From NCBI GenBank assembly GCA_050331475.1, contig JBHJGU010000067.1:1-13184 (forward strand): a stretch of DNA of 13,184 nucleotides, written 5' to 3'. Made by a program: the position numbers and the translations under genes. Below the pieces are notes generated by a model. It made no database searches. It was not told where the DNA came from and saw only the letters and a program-made list of their open reading frames with translations. The DNA comes from JBHJGU01 sp050331475 (lineage in GTDB: Bacteria; Pseudomonadota; Alphaproteobacteria; Caulobacterales; Maricaulaceae). Below, piece by piece: positions 1 to 5,257 of the stretch. The number at the start of each line of letters is the position of its first letter. The first letter of the stretch is position 1.

Positions 1-16
1 TTAGAGCGGTTTTCGA

Positions 17-625
17 TCATTCTGGATCATAACCGCAAGAGCTGAAGTAGTTGGGGCATTCGTCTGGCTGGAAGATGTCGACGAGCCTGCCGATCAGGTC
101 CCACAGTCCGCTGACGGTTCGTTCGCCGATCTTGCGGAGTATGGCTTTGAGCCTGGAGAACGCCTTTTCGATCGGGTTGAAGTCGGGGCTGTATGGCGGG
201 AGGAAGCGCAGGGTTGCACCTGCTGCTTCGATCTTTTCCCGAACCGCCGTGCGCTTGTGGCTCGATAGATTATCCATGATGACGACGTCGCCGGGGCGCA
301 GTTCGGGCACGAGCACCTGGGTGACATAGGCTTCGAACCAGTCGCCATTGATCGGGCCGTCGAGCACCATCGGCGCGACCATGCCGGTCATACGCAGACC
401 GGCGACCAGCGTGGTGGTCTTGCGATGACCATGTGGAAAGCCCATTCGCAATCGCTCGCCCTTGGGGCAGCGGCCATGGCTGCGGGCCATGTTCGTGGCG
501 GTCCATGTTTCGTCAATGAAGACGAGGCGCTCCGGTTGCAGATCGATCTGGCTTTCGAACCAGTCCCGGCGCTGCCTCAGGACGTCTGGGCGGTCCTGCT
601 CGATGGCATGGCCCGTCTTTTTTTG
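17..625 (-). CDS. IS630 transposase, downstream frame (OrfB, DDE catalytic domain)
   Basis: This is the catalytic half of the transposase, with an RNase-H-like DDE fold that cuts and rejoins DNA at the element ends. The open frame runs from the A7 slip site to a TGA at 17-19. It starts QKKTGHAIEQDRPDVL, a typical IS630 junction. All three acidic residues are visible: D in 'VFIDETW', D in 'VVIMDNLSSHK' and E in 'FNPIEKAF'. The segment 'RFLPPYSPDFNPIE' is a family hallmark. An internal ATG at 490 exists, but a protein starting there would lack the first catalytic Asp, so it is not a credible start for an active enzyme. Production as an OrfA-OrfB fusion by -1 frameshifting fits best. The coordinates given here start at the slip site rather than at an independent start codon. 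Confidence 0.82.
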   Translation of the reverse strand, partial: QKKTGHAIEQDRPDVLRQRRDWFESQIDLQPERLVFIDETWTATNMARSHGRCPKGERLRMGFPHGHRKTTTLVAGLRMTGMVAPMVLDGPINGDWFEAYVTQVLVPELRPGDVVIMDNLSSHKRTAVREKIEAAGATLRFLPPYSPDFNPIEKAFSRLKAILRKIGERTVSGLWDLIGRLVDIFQPDECPNYFSSCGYDPE

Positions 626-963
626 CGCGTCATTCCCCTGCGCACGAAGAAGCGATGCAAACCCGCCACGGAGACGATCAGACCGATCTCGGCCAATGCC
701 CGGCGAAGCTCATCAAGCGAGATGTCCTTGCGCTCTTCCCAGATGGCGAGAATATCTGCCGCACGCTCCTCAACCCGGCGTGAGCGCATGTCGCCACCTT
801 GCGGTTTCGGCGCAAAGTCGCCCGTCTCCCGCCGCTGCGCATGCCAGCGGATCGCCGTCGATGGCGCAACGCCAAATCGGGCCGCTGCAGCACGACAGCT
901 CATACCCTCGTCAACTGCCGCAACAAGCCGCGAACGCAAATCCATCGAGAGTGGTTGTCCCAT
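577..963 (-). CDS. IS630 transposase, upstream frame (OrfA, helix-turn-helix part)
   Basis: This 128-residue frame encodes the DNA-binding N-terminus of the IS630 transposase. Residues about 8-45 (DLRSRLVAAVDEG ... AAARFGVAPSTAIRW) form a helix-turn-helix of the kind that binds terminal repeats. A second winged-helix-like stretch follows, around 'SLDELRRALAEIG'. The ATG at 963 is preceded by AAGGAGG with a 6-base spacer, a good ribosome-binding site. The frame ends in an unrelated tail after 'TRKKRRAM', whereas family members usually continue there as 'KKTxHA.EQDRPD'. That continuation is present in the -1 frame, starting at a run of seven A residues (618-624 on the plus strand). The full enzyme is therefore probably made by -1 slippage in the A7 run, giving about 315 residues. 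Confidence 0.85.
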   Translation of the reverse strand: MGQPLSMDLRSRLVAAVDEGMSCRAAAARFGVAPSTAIRWHAQRRETGDFAPKPQGGDMRSRRVEERAADILAIWEERKDISLDELRRALAEIGLIVSVAGLHRFFVRRGMTRKKRRAMPSSRTAQTS

Positions 964-991
964 CCATGCCAGCCTCCTTCACCAGCACGGA

Positions 992-1004
992 TTCTGAATC
1001 AGAA
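992..1004. repeat. Short palindrome upstream of the transposase start
   Basis: TTCTGA and TCAGAA are separated by one A, giving a 13-bp near-perfect palindrome. It lies about 30 bp upstream of the transposase ATG and inside the right end of the IS. It could be an operator or an internal transposase-binding site, but no function can be shown from the sequence. Confidence 0.35.
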
Positions 1005-1097
1005 ATCATAGACCGTGGGAATCCCCTCGCGATTCATTCCGGTCGAAAAACGCTCTAATCGGTAAGATTTCGGACGTTGCGCCGCAGGGTCTCCAGC

Positions 1098-1126
1098 TTG
1101 TCAGCACCCCCATTACGGCCTCTTAT
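1098..1126 (+). promoter_or_regulatory. Predicted crtI promoter (possibly leaderless mRNA)
   Basis: TTGTCA (1098-1103) resembles a sigma-70 -35 box. It is followed 17 bp later by TCTTAT (1121-1126), with TTATAT overlapping it at 1123-1128. Transcription would start about 7 bases after the -10 box, at or beside the crtI ATG at 1134, so the message would have no leader. This agrees with the absence of any Shine-Dalgarno before that ATG. The -35 begins 40 bp from the IS right end, so anything regulatory further upstream has been separated by the insertion. Confidence 0.45.
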
Positions 1127-1133
1127 ATCACTC

Positions 1134-2657
1134 ATGCTTAAGCAAACAGATCCTCACAAAGACCTCACCGACCCGCGTCCCCATGCGGTGGTGATTGGTT
1201 CGGGTTTTGGCGGTTTAGCCGCTGCGGTTCGGCTTGGCGCGCGTGGCTATCGGGTCAGCGTGTTCGAGAAACTCGATGCGCCCGGTGGCCGGGCCTATGT
1301 GCATCGCCAGGACGGGTTCACCTTCGACGCAGGGCCAACGATCATCACCGTGCCGTTCTTGCTTGAAGAGCTTTGGACGCTCTGCGGCAAAAAAATGAGT
1401 GATGATCTCGAAATGCGCGAGATCCATCCCTTCTACGTCATGCGATTTGATGACGGCGAAGAGGTGCGCTGTTGGCGTGACGTGGACAAGATGCGCGAGG
1501 AAGTTGCGCGCGTCGCGCCCGACGACGTCGCTGGCTACAACCGGTTCCTGAAGAAGAGCGAGCAGATTTATCGGGTTTGCTTTGAGCAACTCGGCGCTCA
1601 GGCGTTCCATTCGCTCGGTAAGTCCATTATCACCGTGCCGCGAATATTCACGGTCGGCGGACACCTGAGTGTCTATCAAATGGTGTCTAAGTTTTTTAAG
1701 AGTAAAAAACTCCGCACTGTGTTCAGTTTCCATCCTTTGCTGATTGGCGGTGATCCGTTTAACACCACCGCGGCCTTTTGCCTGATCAATCACCTTGAGC
1801 GGAATTGGGGCGTTCATGCCGCGATGGGCGGCACCGGCGCGATCGTTCAAGGCCTGGTCGGACTGATTGAGGGGCAGGGCGGGGCTGTGCGCTGCAACGC
1901 CGAAGTGGACGAAATCTTGGTGCGTGACGGCGAGGCCGCCGGCGTGACGCTGAAGACGGGGGAGACCGTCGACGCGGACATCGTGGTGTCTAATGCGGAG
2001 TCCGGTTTCACCTATTCACATTTGCTGCGTAATCATAATGTTCGGCGTTGGCATGAGCGCCGCCTGAAAAATTATAATTACTCAATGAGTTTATTTGTCT
2101 GGTATTTTGGTACAAACAAGCAATATGACGACGTGGAGCACCACTCGATTGTGCTCGGCCCGCGTTATAAAGAGCTCTTGCACGACATTTTCCGCAAGAA
2201 AGTCCTTGCCGATGATTTCAGCCTTTATCTGCATCGACCCACAGCCACGGATCCGAGCTTGGCACCGCCGGGGCACGACGCCTTTTACGTGCTCTCGCCG
2301 GTGCCGCATTTGCAGGCCGATGTGGATTGGACCGTTCAGGCTGAACCCTATCGCCAGGCCATTGAGCAGCGGTTGAGCGAGACCCTGCTACCGGGTCTGA
2401 AGGACGCGGTCGTCAGTTCGAAAATCATGACGCCTTTGGATTTCCGTGACCGGTTGAACTCGCTCAACGGCGCCGCTTTCGGCTTCGAGCCGAGCCTGTT
2501 CCAGTCCGCCTGGTTCCGGCCGCACAATAAGAGCGAGGAGCTCAAGGGCCTTTATATTGTTGGCGCGGGGTGTCATCCGGGCGCGGGCGTGCCGGGGGTG
2601 GTAATGTCGGCTAAAATCCTCGACGAAGTGGTGCCCGATGCGTCGGTCTACGTCTGA
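1134..2657 (+). CDS. crtI: Phytoene desaturase CrtI
   Basis: CrtI is a membrane-associated FAD enzyme that introduces successive double bonds into 15-cis-phytoene, giving neurosporene (three steps) or lycopene (four). The sequence does not reveal which. The 507-residue product has an N-terminal Rossmann motif (VVIGSGFGGLAAA, about residues 19-31), followed by 'FEKLDAPGGRAY' and 'FDAGPTIITVP'. The C-terminal bacterial phytoene-desaturase signature is 'GLYIVGAGCHPGAGVPGVV' (about 472-490). Its length is close to that of other purple-bacterial CrtI proteins. The ATG at 1134 was chosen because it lies 18 residues before the first Rossmann strand; an upstream TTG at 1077 would fall before the likely promoter. 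The gene overlaps crtB by 20 bp, so the two are translated as a pair. It is visibly richer in A+T than crtB, notably around 1680-1710 and 2030-2130. Confidence 0.96.
   Translation: MLKQTDPHKDLTDPRPHAVVIGSGFGGLAAAVRLGARGYRVSVFEKLDAPGGRAYVHRQDGFTFDAGPTIITVPFLLEELWTLCGKKMSDDLEMREIHPFYVMRFDDGEEVRCWRDVDKMREEVARVAPDDVAGYNRFLKKSEQIYRVCFEQLGAQAFHSLGKSIITVPRIFTVGGHLSVYQMVSKFFKSKKLRTVFSFHPLLIGGDPFNTTAAFCLINHLERNWGVHAAMGGTGAIVQGLVGLIEGQGGAVRCNAEVDEILVRDGEAAGVTLKTGETVDADIVVSNAESGFTYSHLLRNHNVRRWHERRLKNYNYSMSLFVWYFGTNKQYDDVEHHSIVLGPRYKELLHDIFRKKVLADDFSLYLHRPTATDPSLAPPGHDAFYVLSPVPHLQADVDWTVQAEPYRQAIEQRLSETLLPGLKDAVVSSKIMTPLDFRDRLNSLNGAAFGFEPSLFQSAWFRPHNKSEELKGLYIVGAGCHPGAGVPGVVMSAKILDEVVPDASVYV
1690..1711. 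repeat. Perfect 9-bp A/T-rich inverted repeat inside crtI
   Basis: AGTTTTTTA (1690-1698) and TAAAAAACT (1703-1711) are exact reverse complements separated by AGAG. The stretch encodes K-F-F-K-S-K-K-L, so it may simply reflect a lysine/phenylalanine-rich peptide. It would fold into a weak hairpin in RNA from either strand. Confidence 0.5.
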
Positions 2658-3705
2658 TCGACCCTTCGCCAGCCCGGGCGACCGGGCGAAGTGCCGCGAC
2701 ACCATTCGCGGCGGATCAAAGTCGTTTTTCACCGCCTCGCTGGTGTTGCCCAAGCGGGTGCGCGAGCCGGCCTATGCGCTTTACGCCTTTTGCCGAACGG
2801 CCGATGACGCCGCGGACACCGGTGCGGATCGGGTTGCGGCGCTCGACCGTTTGGCCGACCGGTTGGACGCGGTTTATCGCGAGCGCCCGCTCAACCATCC
2901 CGTCGATCGGGCGTTCGCCGATGTGGTGCGCGACTACGCCATCCCGCGCGCGCTGCCGGAGGGTTTGCTCGAAGGCTTGCGCTGGGACCAGACCGAGCGG
3001 GTCTATGAGCGCTTAGACGATGTGCTCGACTACGCCGCCCGGGTCGCCGCGGCGGTGGGCGCGATGATGACCCTGCTCATGGGCGTGCGCGACAAGACGG
3101 TCTTGGCGCGCGCATGTGATCTGGGCGCGGCCATGCAGTTGACCAATATTGCGCGCGATGTGGGCGAGGACGCCCGGGAGGGCCGGCTTTATTTACCGCG
3201 TGATTGGATGCGCGCGGCGGGGTTGGAGCCTGAGGCGTTCCTCGCCGAGCCGGTCTTCTCTGACGCCATAGGCGAGGTCGTGAAACGGCTTCTGGACGAA
3301 GCGACCCGGCTTTATGGTCGTGCGCGTCCCGGGATCACGCAATTGCCGTATGATTGCCGGCTCGGCATTCACGCGGCCGCGCTGCTCTACCAAGAGATCG
3401 GCGCGGAGATCGCGCGCAACGGCTATGACAGTGTCACCACGCGCGCCTTCACCGGCCCTGCGCGTAAGCTCGCCCTCTTGGCGCGGGCGCGGAGCGAGGC
3501 GAGCCGGAGGATTGAGGCCGAGCCGAAACCGGCTTTGCCGGCAAACCAATTCCTTGTCGACGCTGTGGAGGCGGCCGAGCAGGCCGGCGCCACGGCTCCG
3601 GACGGCCTGTTCCCCGCGCTTGAGGAGCGGGTGAGCTGGGTGCTCGATCTGATGGTCGACCTGGACGCGCGCGAGAAAGCGCGCCGCTGGCCGGTCTCGG
3701 TTTAA
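2638..3705 (+). CDS. crtB: Phytoene synthase CrtB
   Basis: CrtB condenses two geranylgeranyl diphosphates head-to-head, via prephytoene diphosphate, to form phytoene. The 355-residue protein has the squalene/phytoene synthase fold. 'GGSKSFFTASLVLP' lies at about residues 25-38. The first aspartate-rich motif is 'RTADDAAD' (about 53-60), with D56 and D60 in the Mg-binding positions. The second is 'NIARDVGEDAREGRLYLP' (about 170-187), the family signature. The ATG at 2638 lies inside the last codons of crtI, with only a weak purine stretch before it, so expression probably depends on translational coupling. The length is slightly above the roughly 340 residues remembered for Rhodobacter. It is the last clearly recognised gene before the unassigned pair at 3802-4367. 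Confidence 0.96.
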   Translation: MRRSTSDRPFASPGDRAKCRDTIRGGSKSFFTASLVLPKRVREPAYALYAFCRTADDAADTGADRVAALDRLADRLDAVYRERPLNHPVDRAFADVVRDYAIPRALPEGLLEGLRWDQTERVYERLDDVLDYAARVAAAVGAMMTLLMGVRDKTVLARACDLGAAMQLTNIARDVGEDAREGRLYLPRDWMRAAGLEPEAFLAEPVFSDAIGEVVKRLLDEATRLYGRARPGITQLPYDCRLGIHAAALLYQEIGAEIARNGYDSVTTRAFTGPARKLALLARARSEASRRIEAEPKPALPANQFLVDAVEAAEQAGATAPDGLFPALEERVSWVLDLMVDLDAREKARRWPVSV

Positions 3706-3724
3706 CGCCGCCGAGCGGGGTTGA

Positions 3725-3748
3725 GCGCGAGCGATTGTGATCGCGCGC
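3725..3748. other. G/C-rich hairpin after crtB
   Basis: GCGC-(GA bulge)-GCGAT and ATCGC-GCGC pair around a TGTG loop, giving nine base pairs in the 96-bp gap between crtB and the next gene. There is no T-run after it, so it is not a classical intrinsic terminator. It may act as an RNA-stability or processing element, or it may be a chance product of high G+C. Confidence 0.35.
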
Positions 3749-3801
3749 CAGGCGCGGCTGGGTCTATGATCCCGCTCGAGGCCTAACGATGGGAGCGCGC
3801 C

Positions 3802-4167
3802 ATGGGCTATTGGCTCGGTTTCGCCGCCTTCGCCTTCGGCGTTTGGCAATTCCTCCAAGCGGTTAAAATCCGCGAATACGGTTTGGCTTATCTGGCGTGC
3901 GAACGGGCTGCTGACCCGCCGCCCAAGCGCGATGAGCGCTTGGAAATGATGGCCGAAGCCAGCCCCATGGTGATGATCGCGTTTCTGATCGTGGTCAACG
4001 TTATGGCCAATTGGGGGGTGTTCGTGCTGGGCCCATCCGCCGGCTTGACGATGTTCGATCTTGGCGGACTGCAATTCATGCTGATTTCGATCGGCGTCCG
4101 GTTCTCTTTAGGGGTGAGGTATCGCGACTCCGAGCGCGTGCGATTGAAGGAGGTAATGAGCCGATGA
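3802..4167 (+). CDS. Unrecognised small membrane protein (121 aa) in the tspO position
   Basis: I do not recognise this protein. The N-terminus 'YWLGFAAFAFGVWQFLQAV' (residues 3-21) and residues about 55-80 (MVMIAFLIVVNVMANWGVFVL) look like membrane-spanning helices. A third hydrophobic stretch, 'FDLGGLQFMLISIGVRFSLG' (about 85-104), may span or lie along the membrane. The first two are joined by a charged loop (REYGLAYLACERAADPPPKRDERLE), and the C-terminus is basic. The ATG at 3802 has GGGAGC about six bases upstream. The stop codon overlaps the start of the next gene (ATGA), which implies a two-gene operon. In Rhodobacter the sensor protein TspO follows crtB, but this protein is shorter and lacks the tryptophan-rich TspO sequence, so it is not simply a diverged copy. 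A role in pigment-membrane assembly is only a guess from position. Confidence 0.8.
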   Translation: MGYWLGFAAFAFGVWQFLQAVKIREYGLAYLACERAADPPPKRDERLEMMAEASPMVMIAFLIVVNVMANWGVFVLGPSAGLTMFDLGGLQFMLISIGVRFSLGVRYRDSERVRLKEVMSR

Positions 4168-4367
4168 TCAGCACAAAGACGTTCTTTTTTATCGATTTGG
4201 TGTTCGGCTTTACGATGTTTTTCGTGCTGATTTGGTGGCAATTGCGCAGCCTCGCCAAACTCGAAGAAATGCGCGAACGCAAAGCCAAGGCCCAGGCGGA
4301 AGCGGCGAAAGCCGAAGCGCAGCCCGACAACCAAGCCGAGGTGCTCGCGCCCACTCCCGCTGAATGA
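4164..4367 (+). CDS. Unrecognised single-span membrane protein (67 aa) with charged tail
   Basis: The product has a seven-residue N-terminus, one strong transmembrane helix (about residues 7-27, FFFIDLVFGFTMFFVLIWWQL), then arginine/lysine-rich sequence and an Ala/Glu/Lys helix (about 31-53). It ends in a proline-containing tail. The positive residues after the span predict N-out, C-in. AAGGAGGT at 4147-4154 lies nine bases before the ATG, and the start overlaps the upstream stop by 4 bp, so ATG 4164 is well supported over starts further upstream. The size and topology resemble small single-helix subunits such as CcmD or light-harvesting/reaction-centre accessory polypeptides, but no diagnostic motif of either is present. 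Its stop lies 3 bp from the crtC stop, tail to tail. Confidence 0.8.
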   Translation: MISTKTFFFIDLVFGFTMFFVLIWWQLRSLAKLEEMRERKAKAQAEAAKAEAQPDNQAEVLAPTPAE

Positions 4368-4370
4368 TCC

Positions 4371-5243
4371 CTAGCCCAAGCGCGGCATTCGGAAGGGTAG
4401 CATCAGCTTGACGATGGGCGAGGCGAAGCGGGGCAGGGACATGCTCTCGTGCACGGCTTCTACGGTTTCGCCCAACAGCGTGGTCTCAAGCTGAGAGCGC
4501 ACATAAAACGGGGTGTCCTCCAAGGTGCGCACCAGTTTCGGCTCGGTTTCCGCCTGCACCGCGCGGTCTACGCCCCAGAACGTGCCGGGTAGAGGTCGGC
4601 GCAGGGGTGGGTCAAACCGCTCCGCCCGGCCGGACTTGTCGAATTTGAACGCGAGCGACGCACGCTCGCCGCCCTTACGGATGACGTCATAGAGGACGCC
4701 CGCGCCGTCGCTGAGGCTGGCGCGCGACCAATCCCAGGTGTCGAACCCGGCCTCCATGGGTTCGTCGCCTTCATTGGTGTCGAAATAACCATGGCCCTTG
4801 AAACGGAGCGCGGGGTGGGTGAAATCCACCTCCACCCGTGCAAACGGCGCGATTGGCCGCCAGCGATGCCGACCATGGGCGTCGAGCGTGAATAATTCCG
4901 GGTTCAGCGCCTCGGCGTGCAGGGTGATGGTTCCGCGCAAGGGCTGGAACCAGGGCGTGGTGCGCTCGTTGAGCTCGAGGCGCAAGGTCTGGCCGTCCCA
5001 CGCCATGGCGCTGGGGCCCACGGCGAAGCGGGCGGCGTCGCGGTCGAGCGCTGAGCGGCTGCGCTCGGTCATGGTCCAGTATTTTTTCTTTGGCGTATAA
5101 AGCGCCACGTTAAAGGCGACGTGGTTTTCAGGCTGTTTTCGCCCCGCCCAATAGTAATAGGGCGAGAACACACTGCCCACGAAGGCGATGACTGAGAGCC
5201 CACAGCGCCCATCATCGCTGACTGCGTCCACATACCACCACAA
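4371..5243 (-). CDS. crtC: Carotenoid 1,2-hydratase CrtC (start uncertain)
   Basis: CrtC adds water across the terminal 1,2 double bond of neurosporene or lycopene derivatives, giving 1-hydroxy-carotenoids for the spheroidene and spirilloxanthin routes. Recognisable features are 'WWYVDAVSDDG', 'IAFVGSVFSPYYYWAGR', 'ENHVAFNVALYTP', the central 'GHGYFDTNEGDEPME' and 'FDTWDWSRA', all typical of the hydroxyneurosporene synthase family. About 290 residues match the short form of the family. The start is unclear. The conserved region seems to begin at 'GPVFDQAVSPGGYLWWY', but no ATG, GTG or TTG exists in frame between crtD codons around 5420 and the TTG at 5243. I give TTG 5243; GTG 5231 is the next option. 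An upstream ATG at 5567 keeps the frame open but would overlap crtD by 310 bp with a low-complexity extension. The gene follows crtD by 14 bp and is co-transcribed with it. Confidence 0.9.
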   Translation of the reverse strand: MWWYVDAVSDDGRCGLSVIAFVGSVFSPYYYWAGRKQPENHVAFNVALYTPKKKYWTMTERSRSALDRDAARFAVGPSAMAWDGQTLRLELNERTTPWFQPLRGTITLHAEALNPELFTLDAHGRHRWRPIAPFARVEVDFTHPALRFKGHGYFDTNEGDEPMEAGFDTWDWSRASLSDGAGVLYDVIRKGGERASLAFKFDKSGRAERFDPPLRRPLPGTFWGVDRAVQAETEPKLVRTLEDTPFYVRSQLETTLLGETVEAVHESMSLPRFASPIVKLMLPFRMPRLG

Positions 5244-5257
5244 ATACCCGCCCGGGC

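Larger units (their letters stand above)
1..1058 (-). mobile_element. IS630-family insertion sequence, apparently complete
   Basis: The element is bounded by imperfect terminal inverted repeats. The left end (1-18) begins TTAGAGCGGTTTTCGATC, and the right end read on the minus strand (1058-1041) begins TTAGAGCGTTTTTCGACC, so 16 of 18 bases match. Both ends contain a TA dinucleotide (2-3 and 1056-1057), as expected for IS630/Tc1-type elements that duplicate a TA target. Inside is a transposase in two overlapping frames, whose stop codon abuts the left repeat. The total length of about 1.05 kb is normal for the family. The element lies 75 bp before the crtI start, so it forms the present left border of the pigment cluster. 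The window starts exactly at the left repeat, so the gene on its far side and the duplicated target cannot be seen. No frameshift other than the usual one is visible, so the copy could be active. Confidence 0.9.

Noticed and set aside
425..1058. Two plus-strand open frames within the IS
   Set aside because: They are complements of the transposase frames, and no plus-strand protein is expected in an IS630 element.
1215..1850. Open frame of 211 residues on the minus strand
   Set aside because: It is antisense to the Rossmann-containing half of crtI and has no independent support.
3765..3770. TATGAT as a -10 box for the gene at 3802
   Set aside because: There is no -35-like hexamer at 16-18 bp upstream, so the pair is more likely read through from crtB or from an unseen promoter type.
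3193..4074. Long open frame on the minus strand (293 residues)
   Set aside because: It runs antisense to the strongly supported crtB and the downstream small gene, has a His/Arg-rich composition with no motifs, and is explained by high G+C codon bias.
3802..4167. Calling the 121-residue gene tspO from position
   Set aside because: The length, number of helices and lack of the Trp-rich TspO pattern do not fit.
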